Shown one piece after another: positions 1 through 5,619 of a stretch of DNA of 7,484 bases (positions within the stretch are counted from its first letter, which is position 1; every line of letters begins with the position of its first letter). A model generated the notes under the pieces. That model was not told where the DNA came from and did no database searches. It saw only the letters and a program-made list of their open reading frames with translations. Source of the stretch: Patescibacteria group bacterium (GTDB lineage: Bacteria; Patescibacteriota; Saccharimonadia; Saccharimonadales; HK-STAS-PATE-42). The stretch lies in the NCBI GenBank assembly GCA_030917805.1, contig JAUPUA010000004.1:1-7484 (forward strand), in the 5' to 3' direction. A program made the translations under genes and the position numbers.

Positions 1-851
1 TAGGAGTTCCACAACAGCCTAAAAAGAACCCAGTCAAAGATCCCTCAACAGATTCTGGAGAGGTCTCTAAATTAGCTAATAGTAAAAACGGAGAAATACT
101 TGCAGAAAATGTTGCTAGCTCTAAATCCTCGTTATTTGATATTAACAGTAGAGGTGGAAAGGCTAGAGTTGGTTTAGGGGGAGTATTTATCCTATTTATC
201 TTAACTCTATTTATTGTGTTGTCAATGGGTGGTGATGGAGCAAAGAAGAACACTAATATTAATACTCTTCCGAGTGACAACGATACTAATAACCAGCCAA
301 CAAATAATAACAGTGAGGGTTATGTGCAGTCGCCTAATGGTCAATTTAGTGATTTAATGCTAGATTTAAGTTTCTCACAGCCTACGATGATTAAATCGCA
401 AGACTACGAGGCTAATATTGGGCAGCAAATTTCTTGGCAGAATGGTTTTGCCATCCTTGCGGCAAGTATAGATAGAGATTACAGGCCGTCATCAGAATTC
501 ACTTATAAACAAGTAGCTGAAACTGGTTTTGAGATAGTTAGGGTTAACTTTGTAGTTGGTAATGCAACTAATTCTAGTATTCCGATTGGCTACGATGATT
601 TGGCACTTTATTCGGTTACGGATGCAGGAGTTAGAAGTGAATCTGAAAGATTTAGCGAGGATGTCTATGCACCCAAGAATGGACAGCTTTTAGGTGGCAA
701 ACAGATGCAGAAGATTTCACTTCACTACAAAGTTAAGCGTGGGGAGCACTTTAATATTACAAGAACCGTCACAATAGATCAGAAAAAGGCCAATAAGAGT
801 AAGGGTGAAGAAAAGTTTCCAGTTTTAAATTTAAAGATTAACCTACCATAA
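1..851 (+). CDS. Membrane-anchored protein with DUF4352-like extracytoplasmic domain (5' end missing)
   Basis: The frame is open from base 3 to the TAA at 849-851 (282 codons), and no stop precedes it, so the true start lies upstream of the window. A GTG at 216 lies inside the membrane segment and is not a sensible start. In order, the visible part has a polar Pro/Lys/Ser-rich segment, one hydrophobic span (about nt 168-230, including FILFILTLFIVLS), an Asn/Thr/Ser-rich linker (NTNINTLPSDNDTNNQPTNN), and a folded beta-rich domain of about 150 residues. That domain has the layout of DUF4352-like proteins: an early glycine-led strand (IGQQISWQNGFAILAASID), a central strand with NFVVGNATNSS, then DLALYSVTDAGVR and a late basic segment. 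The expected topology is N-terminus inside, domain outside. It is the first visible gene of a three-gene operon. The DUF4352 assignment is by pattern only and could be another Ig-like fold. Confidence 0.72.
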   Translation, partial: GVPQQPKKNPVKDPSTDSGEVSKLANSKNGEILAENVASSKSSLFDINSRGGKARVGLGGVFILFILTLFIVLSMGGDGAKKNTNINTLPSDNDTNNQPTNNNSEGYVQSPNGQFSDLMLDLSFSQPTMIKSQDYEANIGQQISWQNGFAILAASIDRDYRPSSEFTYKQVAETGFEIVRVNFVVGNATNSSIPIGYDDLALYSVTDAGVRSESERFSEDVYAPKNGQLLGGKQMQKISLHYKVKRGEHFNITRTVTIDQKKANKSKGEEKFPVLNLKINLP

Positions 852-853
852 AT

Positions 854-859
854 AAGGAG
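854..859 (+). promoter_or_regulatory. Shine-Dalgarno site that decides a TTG start
   Basis: AAGGAG lies 9 nt before the TTG at 869, which is normal spacing. The alternative ATG at 875 would be 15 nt away, which is too far. The site therefore favours TTG as the initiator of the second operon gene. Confidence 0.65.
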
Positions 860-868
860 ATTAGATAG

Positions 869-1408
869 TTGTTTATGGTTATAAAAAAAAGATTAGCAGC
901 GCCTTTGTTGATAGTATTATTGGCTTCATTTGGGCTCAGTACTTTCGTAAAACCATATAGCGCTACTGCGGTTGATAACCCTAGTAGTTATAATGATAGT
1001 ATTGGTCAGAAGCTAGTTACAAGATGCGATCTCATTAAAGATTATTTGGCGCAAACTGTGCGTATTAATGAGCTGGCTGCCAGGCAGAACAAAGTTAGGG
1101 GTTGGGAATATATTTTAAGGCAACTTGCTGAGAATAAGCCTGTTTATTCTAAATTTAATATTAGTTACTCTGAGCTTGAGGCTGATATTAAGGTTTTAAA
1201 ACAGCAGCTAGAGCAGTTTAAGGTAGATTTTGAAGCCTATGATGGAGCTTTTCAAAGACTTATATCAATAGACTGTAAGAATCAGCCACAACAGTTTTGG
1301 GTTCAGCTAGAGGACTTAAGAAGCTTTAGGGCCGGTGTATCTCTGGCTGCAGAGAACTATAGTGCGAGCGTAACCCAGGTTATATCTAGAGAGGAGGCCA
1401 AATGGTAA
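869..1408 (+). CDS. Secreted helical protein of unknown function
   Basis: The product is 179 residues and I do not recognise the family. The N-terminus is a classic signal peptide: basic MFMVIKKR, a hydrophobic core (about residues 10-26), and a likely signal peptidase I site after SATA (residue 34). The mature part is mostly helical and charged, with a possible coiled-coil stretch at about 99-122 (including LEADIKVLKQQLEQFK). It has only two cysteines, C53 and C136, which could form a disulphide outside the cell. The start is TTG, chosen because the AAGGAG at 854-859 is correctly spaced for it; an ATG at 875 is the alternative and would shorten the protein by two residues. It follows the DUF4352-like gene by 17 nt and overlaps the next gene, so co-translation is likely. 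Confidence 0.75.
   Translation: MFMVIKKRLAAPLLIVLLASFGLSTFVKPYSATAVDNPSSYNDSIGQKLVTRCDLIKDYLAQTVRINELAARQNKVRGWEYILRQLAENKPVYSKFNISYSELEADIKVLKQQLEQFKVDFEAYDGAFQRLISIDCKNQPQQFWVQLEDLRSFRAGVSLAAENYSASVTQVISREEAKW
1392..1397 (+). promoter_or_regulatory. Strong Shine-Dalgarno site within the preceding gene
   Basis: AGGAGG lies inside the end of the secreted-protein gene, 4 nt before the ATG at 1402 and 10 nt before the ATG at 1408. It serves the third operon gene. The spacing does not settle which of the two ATG codons is used; the second forms a TAATG overlap with the upstream stop. Confidence 0.7.
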
Positions 1409-1806
1409 TGTCAAAGTTTAATCAGAGGCTTCATTCCTTTATGAAAGCTGTCGGAATTAGTCGGCATGGCCACGAAAGCCACCCTGTTACGCTTCGGAGG
1501 CTAATTCTTATTGCCTGCTTTGTAAGTATTTGTATAGTTATATTTGCGAGCTGGTTATTTTACAGTGACCCTAGGAGCAAATACGACTTGGTAAGGCCTG
1601 GAAGAAGGGAGCTACCAGAGTCGTTCAGGGCTGATAAAGGTACTGATCTTGCTGGTGATGTAGAAAAAAGTGATGTTAAGGTTGAGTTGCAGAAGCTAAA
1701 GAGCCAGTCAGATGGTCTTGAAATCTATGGGAACTTCAAGAATGATGCTCTTAGTGATTACAAGGTTTTGCAAGGATATTTAGATCAACCAATCCTACAA
1801 GAATAA
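1402..1806 (+). CDS. Small single-span membrane protein of unknown function
   Basis: The product is 134 residues, and two from the N-terminus would be lost if ATG 1408 is used. A basic, His-containing N-terminal segment (about 33 residues, including RHGHESH) precedes one strong hydrophobic span at about 34-55 (LILIACFVSICIVIFASWLF). A polar region of about 80 residues follows (PGRRELPESF, then a Lys/Asp-rich, probably helical tail). The positive-inside rule predicts N-terminus in and C-terminus out. The start overlaps the previous gene's TAA by 7 nt, with AGGAGG just upstream, so it is translationally coupled. It is the last gene of the envelope operon. Its size and layout recall small bitopic assembly proteins, but no family motif supports naming it. 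Confidence 0.72.
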   Translation: MVMSKFNQRLHSFMKAVGISRHGHESHPVTLRRLILIACFVSICIVIFASWLFYSDPRSKYDLVRPGRRELPESFRADKGTDLAGDVEKSDVKVELQKLKSQSDGLEIYGNFKNDALSDYKVLQGYLDQPILQE

Positions 1807-1826
1807 GTAATTTTAACTAACTACTT

Positions 1827-1835
1827 TGTTATAAT
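1827..1835 (+). promoter_or_regulatory. Extended -10 promoter upstream of tyrS
   Basis: TGTTATAAT matches the extended -10 consensus (TGn-TATAAT) exactly. No convincing -35 box lies 16-18 nt upstream, which extended -10 promoters can tolerate. Transcription would begin at about 1842, giving a leader of about 130 nt before tyrS. It would begin only about 3 nt before the ATG of a 19-codon reading frame. Confidence 0.55.
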
Positions 1836-1844
1836 CTTATAAAG

Positions 1845-1904
1845 ATGGTCAGATTAAAATTTATCTATTCTTTTGCAAATATGTATTACCCCTTTCGGGG
1901 TTAG
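1845..1904 (+). CDS. Possible 19-codon Tyr-containing leader peptide
   Basis: From ATG 1845 to TAG 1902-1904 the frame encodes MVRLKFIYSFANMYYPFRG, with three Tyr, two of them adjacent. It lies between a good extended -10 box and tyrS, the Tyr-tRNA synthetase gene. The two adjacent Tyr codons (1884-1889) sit at the 5' foot of the hairpin centred on 1894-1895. This resembles the layout of ribosome-mediated attenuation leaders. There is no Shine-Dalgarno, but the predicted RNA start at about 1842 would make it leaderless. Tyr and Phe codons are common by chance in AT-rich DNA, and no U-tract terminator follows, so the call is tentative. Confidence 0.3.
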   Translation: MVRLKFIYSFANMYYPFRG

Positions 1905-1930
1905 TACTTAAAATGGCTCGCTTAAGAGCT
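1883..1930 (+). promoter_or_regulatory. Two-hairpin structure in the tyrS leader
   Basis: The first hairpin has stem ACCCC (1888-1892) with GGGGT (1897-1901) around a TTTC loop, and outer GTA (1883-1885) can pair with TAC (1905-1907). The second pairs AGTACTTAA (1903-1911) with TTAAGAGCT (1922-1930) with one mismatch and one G-U. The outer pairs of hairpin one and the start of hairpin two use the same bases (1903-1907), so the two partly exclude each other. No U-run follows either, so neither is a standard intrinsic terminator. No T-box (GGUGGNACCGCG) motif is present. The rest of the 168-nt gap (1807-1974) holds only promoter-like elements. Confidence 0.4.
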
Positions 1931-1935
1931 CACGA

Positions 1936-1963
1936 TTGTGTAAAGTTAATGATTAGATTTAAT
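1936..1963 (+). promoter_or_regulatory. Possible second, proximal tyrS promoter
   Basis: TTTAAT (1958-1963, one mismatch to TATAAT) lies 11 nt before the tyrS ATG, with a weak TTGTGT (1936-1941) 16 nt upstream of it. tyrS has no visible Shine-Dalgarno, so a nearly leaderless transcript from here would explain its translation. AT-rich DNA makes such matches common. Confidence 0.25.
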
Positions 1964-1974
1964 AAAAGACAAAT

Positions 1975-3186
1975 ATGACACTTTCAGAAGAATTAACTTG
2001 GCGTGGTTTTGTACACCAAACCACGTTTAAGGATATAAAAGACTTAGATAAAGAAAAAAGAACCTTTTACCATGGCTTTGATGCTTCGGCTGATTCTCAG
2101 ACTATTGGCAACCTAGCTGCAATGATACTCGATGGTATCTTTATTAAGCATGGATATCGTGCTTTAATACTTGCTGGTGGAGCGACTTCTCTTATTGGTG
2201 ACCCGGGAGGTAAGCTTTCAGAACGTGACGTTCAGGCAGAAGAAAGAATAGCTGGCAATGTTAGGAATGCACAAGAGGAACTGCAGAAGATTCTAAGTGG
2301 TAAAGATTTCAAGATGGTCAACAATATTGAATGGACTAAAGATCTAAAAGTTCTCGACTTTCTAAGAGAAATAGGCAAGAACTTTAGTATTGGGGATCTA
2401 ATTAAAAAGGACTTTATTGCCTCTAGAATTGGCGAAGGTAGCGGTGGAATAAGTTATGCAGAGTTTAGCTACACCCTACTGCAAGGGATGGACTATCTGC
2501 ACTTGTTTGATACAGAAGGTGCAACCTTACAAATAGGTGGTTCTGACCAGTGGGGAAACTGTATATCTGGGGTTGATCTTATACGGAAGGCACGCGGAAA
2601 AGAGGCACATGTGTTTGCGCATATCCTGGTAATTGATAAGGCAACGGGAAGGAAGTTTGGAAAGAGTGAGAGTGGAGCTATTTGGCTTAGTGCCAAAAAG
2701 ACCTCTGTCTTTAAGTTCTATCAGTTTTGGCTGAACTTGGACGACAAGGGAGTTGGTGACTACATTAAGATCTATACTGAAATCGAGCCGAATGAATTTG
2801 ATAAGCTAATCACTGAATTTGAAAAAGATAGGTCCTCCAGATCAGCTCAGAAGTTCTTAGCTTACGAATGCACTAAGATTGTGCATGGTGAGGAGGCTGC
2901 CAAGAGAGCCAAGAAGATTACGGAGGTTTTATTTGATGGTAGGAACGTTGCCGAGCTAAGTGAGGTTGAATTTAACGAGCTAGCACAAGAGTTGCCCAAC
3001 TCTAAGCAAGACGACTTGGTGGCATTTATAGTCGAGACCGGTTTAGCTGATAGTAAAGGTGCAGCAAGGAGACTCATTGAGCAGGGTGCTATCGAGATAA
3101 ATGGTAAAAAGGCTACATCAGAGTCTAAATTTAACACTGACTCTTTAGTAAAAAAAGGCAAAAATAGCTTTGCAGTAAAGCTATAA
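1975..3186 (+). CDS. tyrS: Tyrosyl-tRNA synthetase
   Basis: It charges tRNA-Tyr with tyrosine in the cytoplasm. The protein is 403 residues, close to the usual 400-430 of bacterial TyrRS. It has the class I Rossmann core with YHGFDASADS (32-41), GGATSLIGDPGGK (68-80), the tyrosine-pocket residues Y166, Q170 and D173 in FSYTLLQGMDY, GGSDQWGN (188-195), and the KMSKS-type loop KFGKS (227-231). A helical anticodon-binding region follows, then a C-terminal S4 RNA-binding domain (about 345-403). The HIGH motif is changed: T43-I-G-N46 replaces His-Ile-Gly-His, and Ser38 sits where Thr40 is in the Bacillus stearothermophilus enzyme. ATG 1975 is the first possible start after in-frame stops just upstream; no Shine-Dalgarno is visible. 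The gene ends TAA-TGA and converges on a - strand gene 3 nt away. Confidence 0.96.
   Translation: MTLSEELTWRGFVHQTTFKDIKDLDKEKRTFYHGFDASADSQTIGNLAAMILDGIFIKHGYRALILAGGATSLIGDPGGKLSERDVQAEERIAGNVRNAQEELQKILSGKDFKMVNNIEWTKDLKVLDFLREIGKNFSIGDLIKKDFIASRIGEGSGGISYAEFSYTLLQGMDYLHLFDTEGATLQIGGSDQWGNCISGVDLIRKARGKEAHVFAHILVIDKATGRKFGKSESGAIWLSAKKTSVFKFYQFWLNLDDKGVGDYIKIYTEIEPNEFDKLITEFEKDRSSRSAQKFLAYECTKIVHGEEAAKRAKKITEVLFDGRNVAELSEVEFNELAQELPNSKQDDLVAFIVETGLADSKGAARRLIEQGAIEINGKKATSESKFNTDSLVKKGKNSFAVKL
3150..3184 (-). terminator. Intrinsic terminator for the - strand gene, inside the tyrS 3' end
   Basis: A perfect 8-bp inverted repeat, ATAGCTTT (3164-3171) and AAAGCTAT (3177-3184), surrounds a 5-nt loop. 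Read on the - strand, it starts 5 nt after the TAA of the 443-residue protein gene and is followed by TTTTGCCTTTTTTT (3163-3150), a good U-tract. On the + strand no T-run follows, so it works for the - strand only. It occupies the last codons and stop of tyrS. The stem is AT-rich, so its efficiency is uncertain. Confidence 0.65.
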
Positions 3187-3189
3187 TGA

Positions 3190-4521
3190 TTAGATCTTAA
3201 GTATTACTTCGGCGGATTCTTTTAGTTTGGTAGCCTCATCTAGCGCAGATCTAGAGTACGATGAAAGCTGATTAATATAAAAGCTTGATGGGCCAGATCC
3301 ATTAATGAGGCTAGCCGAACTGTTAGACACCCCATTTAGTGCACCTTTAATGCTTTCTTTATCTGGTTCGCTAAGTACACCGGTCTTATCCTTTAGAATT
3401 GCTTGTATTGTTGGCTCGAGTAAGCCACAAATATCGCTCAGTGCTTTATTGTATGCGTCGCTGGCTGTACTTAAATCTGATGGCTTCGCAGCATCTTTCA
3501 AACTTTTAGTATTAAGGTTACATTCATCGGATATATTTTTGATATCTTTTAGGGTGTCTTCTACATTAACTAAGGTTTGAGAATTTAGCTTTTGGAGTGT
3601 ATCAACGGTATTATTATTAGCAGCAAGCGCAGCTAGAAAATCTGGATAGGAATACTTGTCTTTATATCCTTTAGTGGTTTCTTTATATGAGTTCACCGCC
3701 ATGCTAAGGTTTTTTGCCTTCTTGTAGTTTGGATTTAGGCTACCTAGTAGGACTGGGCTTAGTTTAGTGGTATTTTCTTCAGCAACTTTGAGTTTGTTTA
3801 CCCCAGAACTCAGCTTAGCTGAATCTACTGGTGATTTAGAGAGTGAGTCTGTTATCTCTGCAAACGCAGATTGATACGCCGCTACGCTAGAGCTGTTTTT
3901 ATAACTGCTTGCAGCACTGTTACCAAACCAGAAAATGTATCCACCGGCTAGAACCAGAATACTAATCAAGGCTGCCCCTACAATTTTAAGCACTTTTTTA
4001 ATCTTGTTCTTTTTGTTTCTTTGCTTGGTTGCAGTCTCTTCTTTAAACAGATCATTTGCTTGTTGATCAGTCATATCATCTTTTGGGGGAGTAATTGGAG
4101 CTATAGGTGAACTATCTGCCCCTAAAATATTATCTTGTGCAGCAACAGGCACTACTGGCGCTTGAGCGTAGTTGGCACTGCCAAGGTTTGGAATTGCTCC
4201 CGCAGCCTCAGACGTTTCTAGGCCTATAGCTTGGGCTACTTGCGGTGAAAATTGTGGGTCTGAGTTAACTGGTGGGGATGGCTGTGATGGTTTTGGCTGA
4301 GCTTGAGGCTGAACGCCTGGAGGCCAGGGTGCAACTGGTCGTGCGAAGCTATCGTTTACTTGCGTGTTTGGTGTTGGCCTAAGGGGCTGTGTCCCTACCA
4401 TGGGCTGAGTATTTTGCGCTGGTGATGAAGTTGGGGCTTGGGCCGCTACTGGTTCTGCTGGAGGCTGTGGTGGTACAGAGTTAGGTACTGATTGCTGGGG
4501 TTGAGTACTTTGAGGATCCAT
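3190..4521 (-). CDS. Pro/Gln-rich single-span membrane protein with helical ectodomain
   Basis: The product is 443 residues and I do not recognise the family. Residues 1-150 are disordered and rich in Pro, Gln, Ala and Ser (MDPQSTQPQQSVPNSVPPQP at the start). A basic patch follows (KQRNKKNKIKK, 166-176), then one hydrophobic span (about 177-199, VLKIVGAALISILVLAGGYI). The remaining 240 residues are polar and probably helical, with repeated Ser/Lys/Asn-rich helices and only two cysteines (C334, C365), which could pair. The positive-inside rule places the Pro-rich part in the cytoplasm and the helical part outside. The ATG at 4521 follows in-frame stops; no Shine-Dalgarno is visible. It has the same general layout as the DUF4352-like protein (disordered cytoplasmic N-terminus, one span, ectodomain). 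It stands alone, divergent from the adenosyltransferase gene, and ends in a terminator within tyrS. A role in the cell envelope is inference only. Confidence 0.75.
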   Translation of the reverse strand: MDPQSTQPQQSVPNSVPPQPPAEPVAAQAPTSSPAQNTQPMVGTQPLRPTPNTQVNDSFARPVAPWPPGVQPQAQPKPSQPSPPVNSDPQFSPQVAQAIGLETSEAAGAIPNLGSANYAQAPVVPVAAQDNILGADSSPIAPITPPKDDMTDQQANDLFKEETATKQRNKKNKIKKVLKIVGAALISILVLAGGYIFWFGNSAASSYKNSSSVAAYQSAFAEITDSLSKSPVDSAKLSSGVNKLKVAEENTTKLSPVLLGSLNPNYKKAKNLSMAVNSYKETTKGYKDKYSYPDFLAALAANNNTVDTLQKLNSQTLVNVEDTLKDIKNISDECNLNTKSLKDAAKPSDLSTASDAYNKALSDICGLLEPTIQAILKDKTGVLSEPDKESIKGALNGVSNSSASLINGSGPSSFYINQLSSYSRSALDEATKLKESAEVILKI

Positions 4522-4621
4522 AATTACTTAATTTATTTTTTAATCTTAGAACTATACATTAAGCTTAAGTTTAGACTACTCTACTCTGTTTTTTCAAGTT
4601 TGAATATGTAAGAATAGAGCT
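4522..4621. promoter_or_regulatory. Divergent promoter region, elements uncertain
   Basis: This 100-nt AT-rich gap separates two divergent start codons, so it should hold promoters for both. For the - strand gene the candidates are TATAGT (complement of 4551-4556), TAAATT (complement of 4530-4535, 8 nt before the ATG), or TTGAAA (complement of 4592-4597) with TAAACT 18 nt on. For the + strand gene only a poor TGT-AAGAAT (4607-4615) is seen. A 10-bp palindrome, TTAAGCTTAA, lies at 4559-4568. No single promoter stands out, and neither gene has a Shine-Dalgarno. Confidence 0.35.
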
Positions 4622-5188
4622 ATGTTTGAAGATTACGAAACTAAAGATTCTGTAGTGGTGGTTTACACTGGTGATGGTAAGGGCAAAACTAGTGCTTCGC
4701 TAGGTTTAATGCTACGAGCTCTCGGGGCAGGTATGAAGGTTGCCTACATCCAGTTTATTAAATACTGGGAGGTCTCAGAACATAAGACAATTGCTAAGCT
4801 TGAGGAGGTCTATACTGATCAGCTAACTTTTGTTAAGGGTGGCAAGGGTTTTTATAATGCTGGAGATCTAAGTGCCAAGAACGTCAGTGAGAATGAGCAT
4901 AAACAGGCAGCTGAAGAAACCTATACAGAGGCTTTAAAATTTGCGAAATCTGGTAAGTACGATCTGGTAATTTGTGATGAAATTAATAATGCCGTAAATG
5001 ATGGCTTACTAGATAAGGCAAATCTGGAAAATCTTATTAAACTGAGGAGTAAGAAATGTTCACTTTGCTTAACTGGTCGTAACTTCCCCACTGAATTACT
5101 ACAAAAAGTAGATATTGCTACGGATATGATTAAGCTTAAGCATCATTTTGATGATAAGTTTTTGGCCAATAAGGGGATTGATTACTAG
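4622..5188 (+). CDS. CobA/BtuR-type corrinoid adenosyltransferase homologue
   Basis: The family (ATP:cob(I)alamin or cob(I)yrinate a,c-diamide adenosyltransferase) moves the adenosyl group of ATP to Co(I) of a corrinoid, making the adenosylcobalamin cofactor. The protein is 188 residues, close to the usual 190-200. It shows the P-loop GDGKGKTS (17-24), the LRALGAGMKVAYIQFIK segment (31-47), a Walker B-like VICDE (116-120), TGR (151-153), and the family's C-terminal signature KHHFDDKFLANKGIDY (173-188). The FTW segment of Salmonella CobA, which helps strip the lower ligand of the corrin, reads F77-Y-N79, so the Trp is missing. No other B12 gene is in the window. ATG 4622 has no clear Shine-Dalgarno. 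The gene converges on a small - strand gene with a 1-nt gap. Family membership is strong; the true substrate is not settled. Confidence 0.85.
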   Translation: MFEDYETKDSVVVVYTGDGKGKTSASLGLMLRALGAGMKVAYIQFIKYWEVSEHKTIAKLEEVYTDQLTFVKGGKGFYNAGDLSAKNVSENEHKQAAEETYTEALKFAKSGKYDLVICDEINNAVNDGLLDKANLENLIKLRSKKCSLCLTGRNFPTELLQKVDIATDMIKLKHHFDDKFLANKGIDY

Positions 5189-5189
5189 A

Positions 5190-5552
5190 CTATCCTCTTA
5201 GTGCTTCTGGTATGTCGTCTAGGTTTAATTCTCCCGGAGATAGGTCACCGTCTTCACATGCAGAACTACTAAAGCTCCCTTTATCTGCTTCCTCTAAGCT
5301 TGGTTCCATACTCGTTACGACTACTCTACCGAGTTCATTACACTCCAAGTCCAGCCAGCCTTCGCCAGCCGCTCTTCCGGCAACCGCTGTTCCATCTTGC
5401 TCAAAAGTTATTCCATCCCTAAGTTGAGTCTGCGGATCGTCAGGATGCTCAGTAATGAGAAGTACGACTAGAACACCCACAACAACAGTACCTATAGCTG
5501 GGACTATCCGAACTTCTCTTAGTGCTTTTTGTAATAAATTCATAACATTCAT
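5190..5552 (-). CDS. Small single-span membrane protein, acidic ectodomain, unknown family
   Basis: The product is 120 residues and I do not recognise it. A short basic N-terminus (LLQKALREVR) leads into a hydrophobic span at about 17-34 (VPAIGTVVVGVLVVLLIT). A polar region of about 85 residues follows, with two cysteines (C71, C99), some beta-like sequence (GWLDLECNELGRVVVTSM) and a strongly acidic tail (EDGDLSPGELNLDDIPEAL). The ectodomain is probably outside the cell and could hold one disulphide. The start is ATG 5552, or three codons later at 5543; there is no Shine-Dalgarno, but an extended -10 box lies 8 nt upstream. The reverse frame is also open for 71 codons at 5212-5427 but looks like low-complexity Ser/Pro noise. 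It ends 1 nt from the adenosyltransferase gene and is divergent from uvrA. Confidence 0.65.
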   Translation of the reverse strand: MNVMNLLQKALREVRIVPAIGTVVVGVLVVLLITEHPDDPQTQLRDGITFEQDGTAVAGRAAGEGWLDLECNELGRVVVTSMEPSLEEADKGSFSSSACEDGDLSPGELNLDDIPEALRG

Positions 5553-5560
5553 TTATACAA

Positions 5561-5569
5561 CTAATAACA
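5561..5569 (-). promoter_or_regulatory. Extended -10 box for the 120-residue protein gene
   Basis: Read on the - strand this is TGTTATTAG, an extended -10 (TGn) with a four-of-six match to TATAAT. It ends 8 nt before the ATG at 5552, so the RNA would have almost no leader. No convincing -35 box is seen. Confidence 0.35.
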
Positions 5570-5571
5570 AT

Positions 5572-5596
5572 ACATAACAAGCATAAGTGGTTATGT
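5572..5596. promoter_or_regulatory. Dyad in the divergent uvrA promoter region, possible operator
   Basis: ACATAAC (5572-5578) and GTTATGT (5590-5596) form a perfect 7-bp inverted repeat with an 11-nt spacer (arm centres 18 nt apart). It lies between the -10 boxes of the 120-residue protein gene and uvrA. Another CATAAC occurs at 5541-5546. It does not match LexA boxes (CTG-N10-CAG or GAAC-N4-GTTC). A dimeric regulator could bind here, but nothing shows that one does. Confidence 0.3.
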
Positions 5597-5619
5597 GGAT
5601 TAAGCTTAGGGGTAGAGTG

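Noticed and set aside
216..230. GTG at 216 as the true start of the first gene
   Set aside because: It falls inside the hydrophobic span, and the frame is open to the window edge with protein-like sequence upstream.
1883..1907. CCCC-TTTC-GGGG hairpin as an intrinsic terminator of the envelope operon
   Set aside because: No T-run follows on either strand, and it lies downstream of the tyrS promoter. A leader structure is the better reading.
1842..1974. T-box riboswitch upstream of tyrS
   Set aside because: There is no GGUGGNACCGCG-like antiterminator bulge, no recognisable stem I, and no terminator with a U-run; the leader is also too short for a typical T-box.
2493..3161. Open frames on the - strand opposite tyrS (2493-2696 and 2862-3161)
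   Set aside because: tyrS is unambiguous in the other direction, and these frames show Ser/Leu-rich, motif-free translations typical of antisense shadows.
3305..3580. + strand open frame opposite the 443-residue protein gene
   Set aside because: It has Leu/Ser-rich low-information sequence, no Shine-Dalgarno, and lies wholly within a longer convincing gene.
5141..5163. ATCAT/ATGAT hairpin followed by TTTTT as a + strand terminator
   Set aside because: It has only a 5-bp AT-rich stem and lies inside the adenosyltransferase coding sequence upstream of its stop, so it would truncate its own message.
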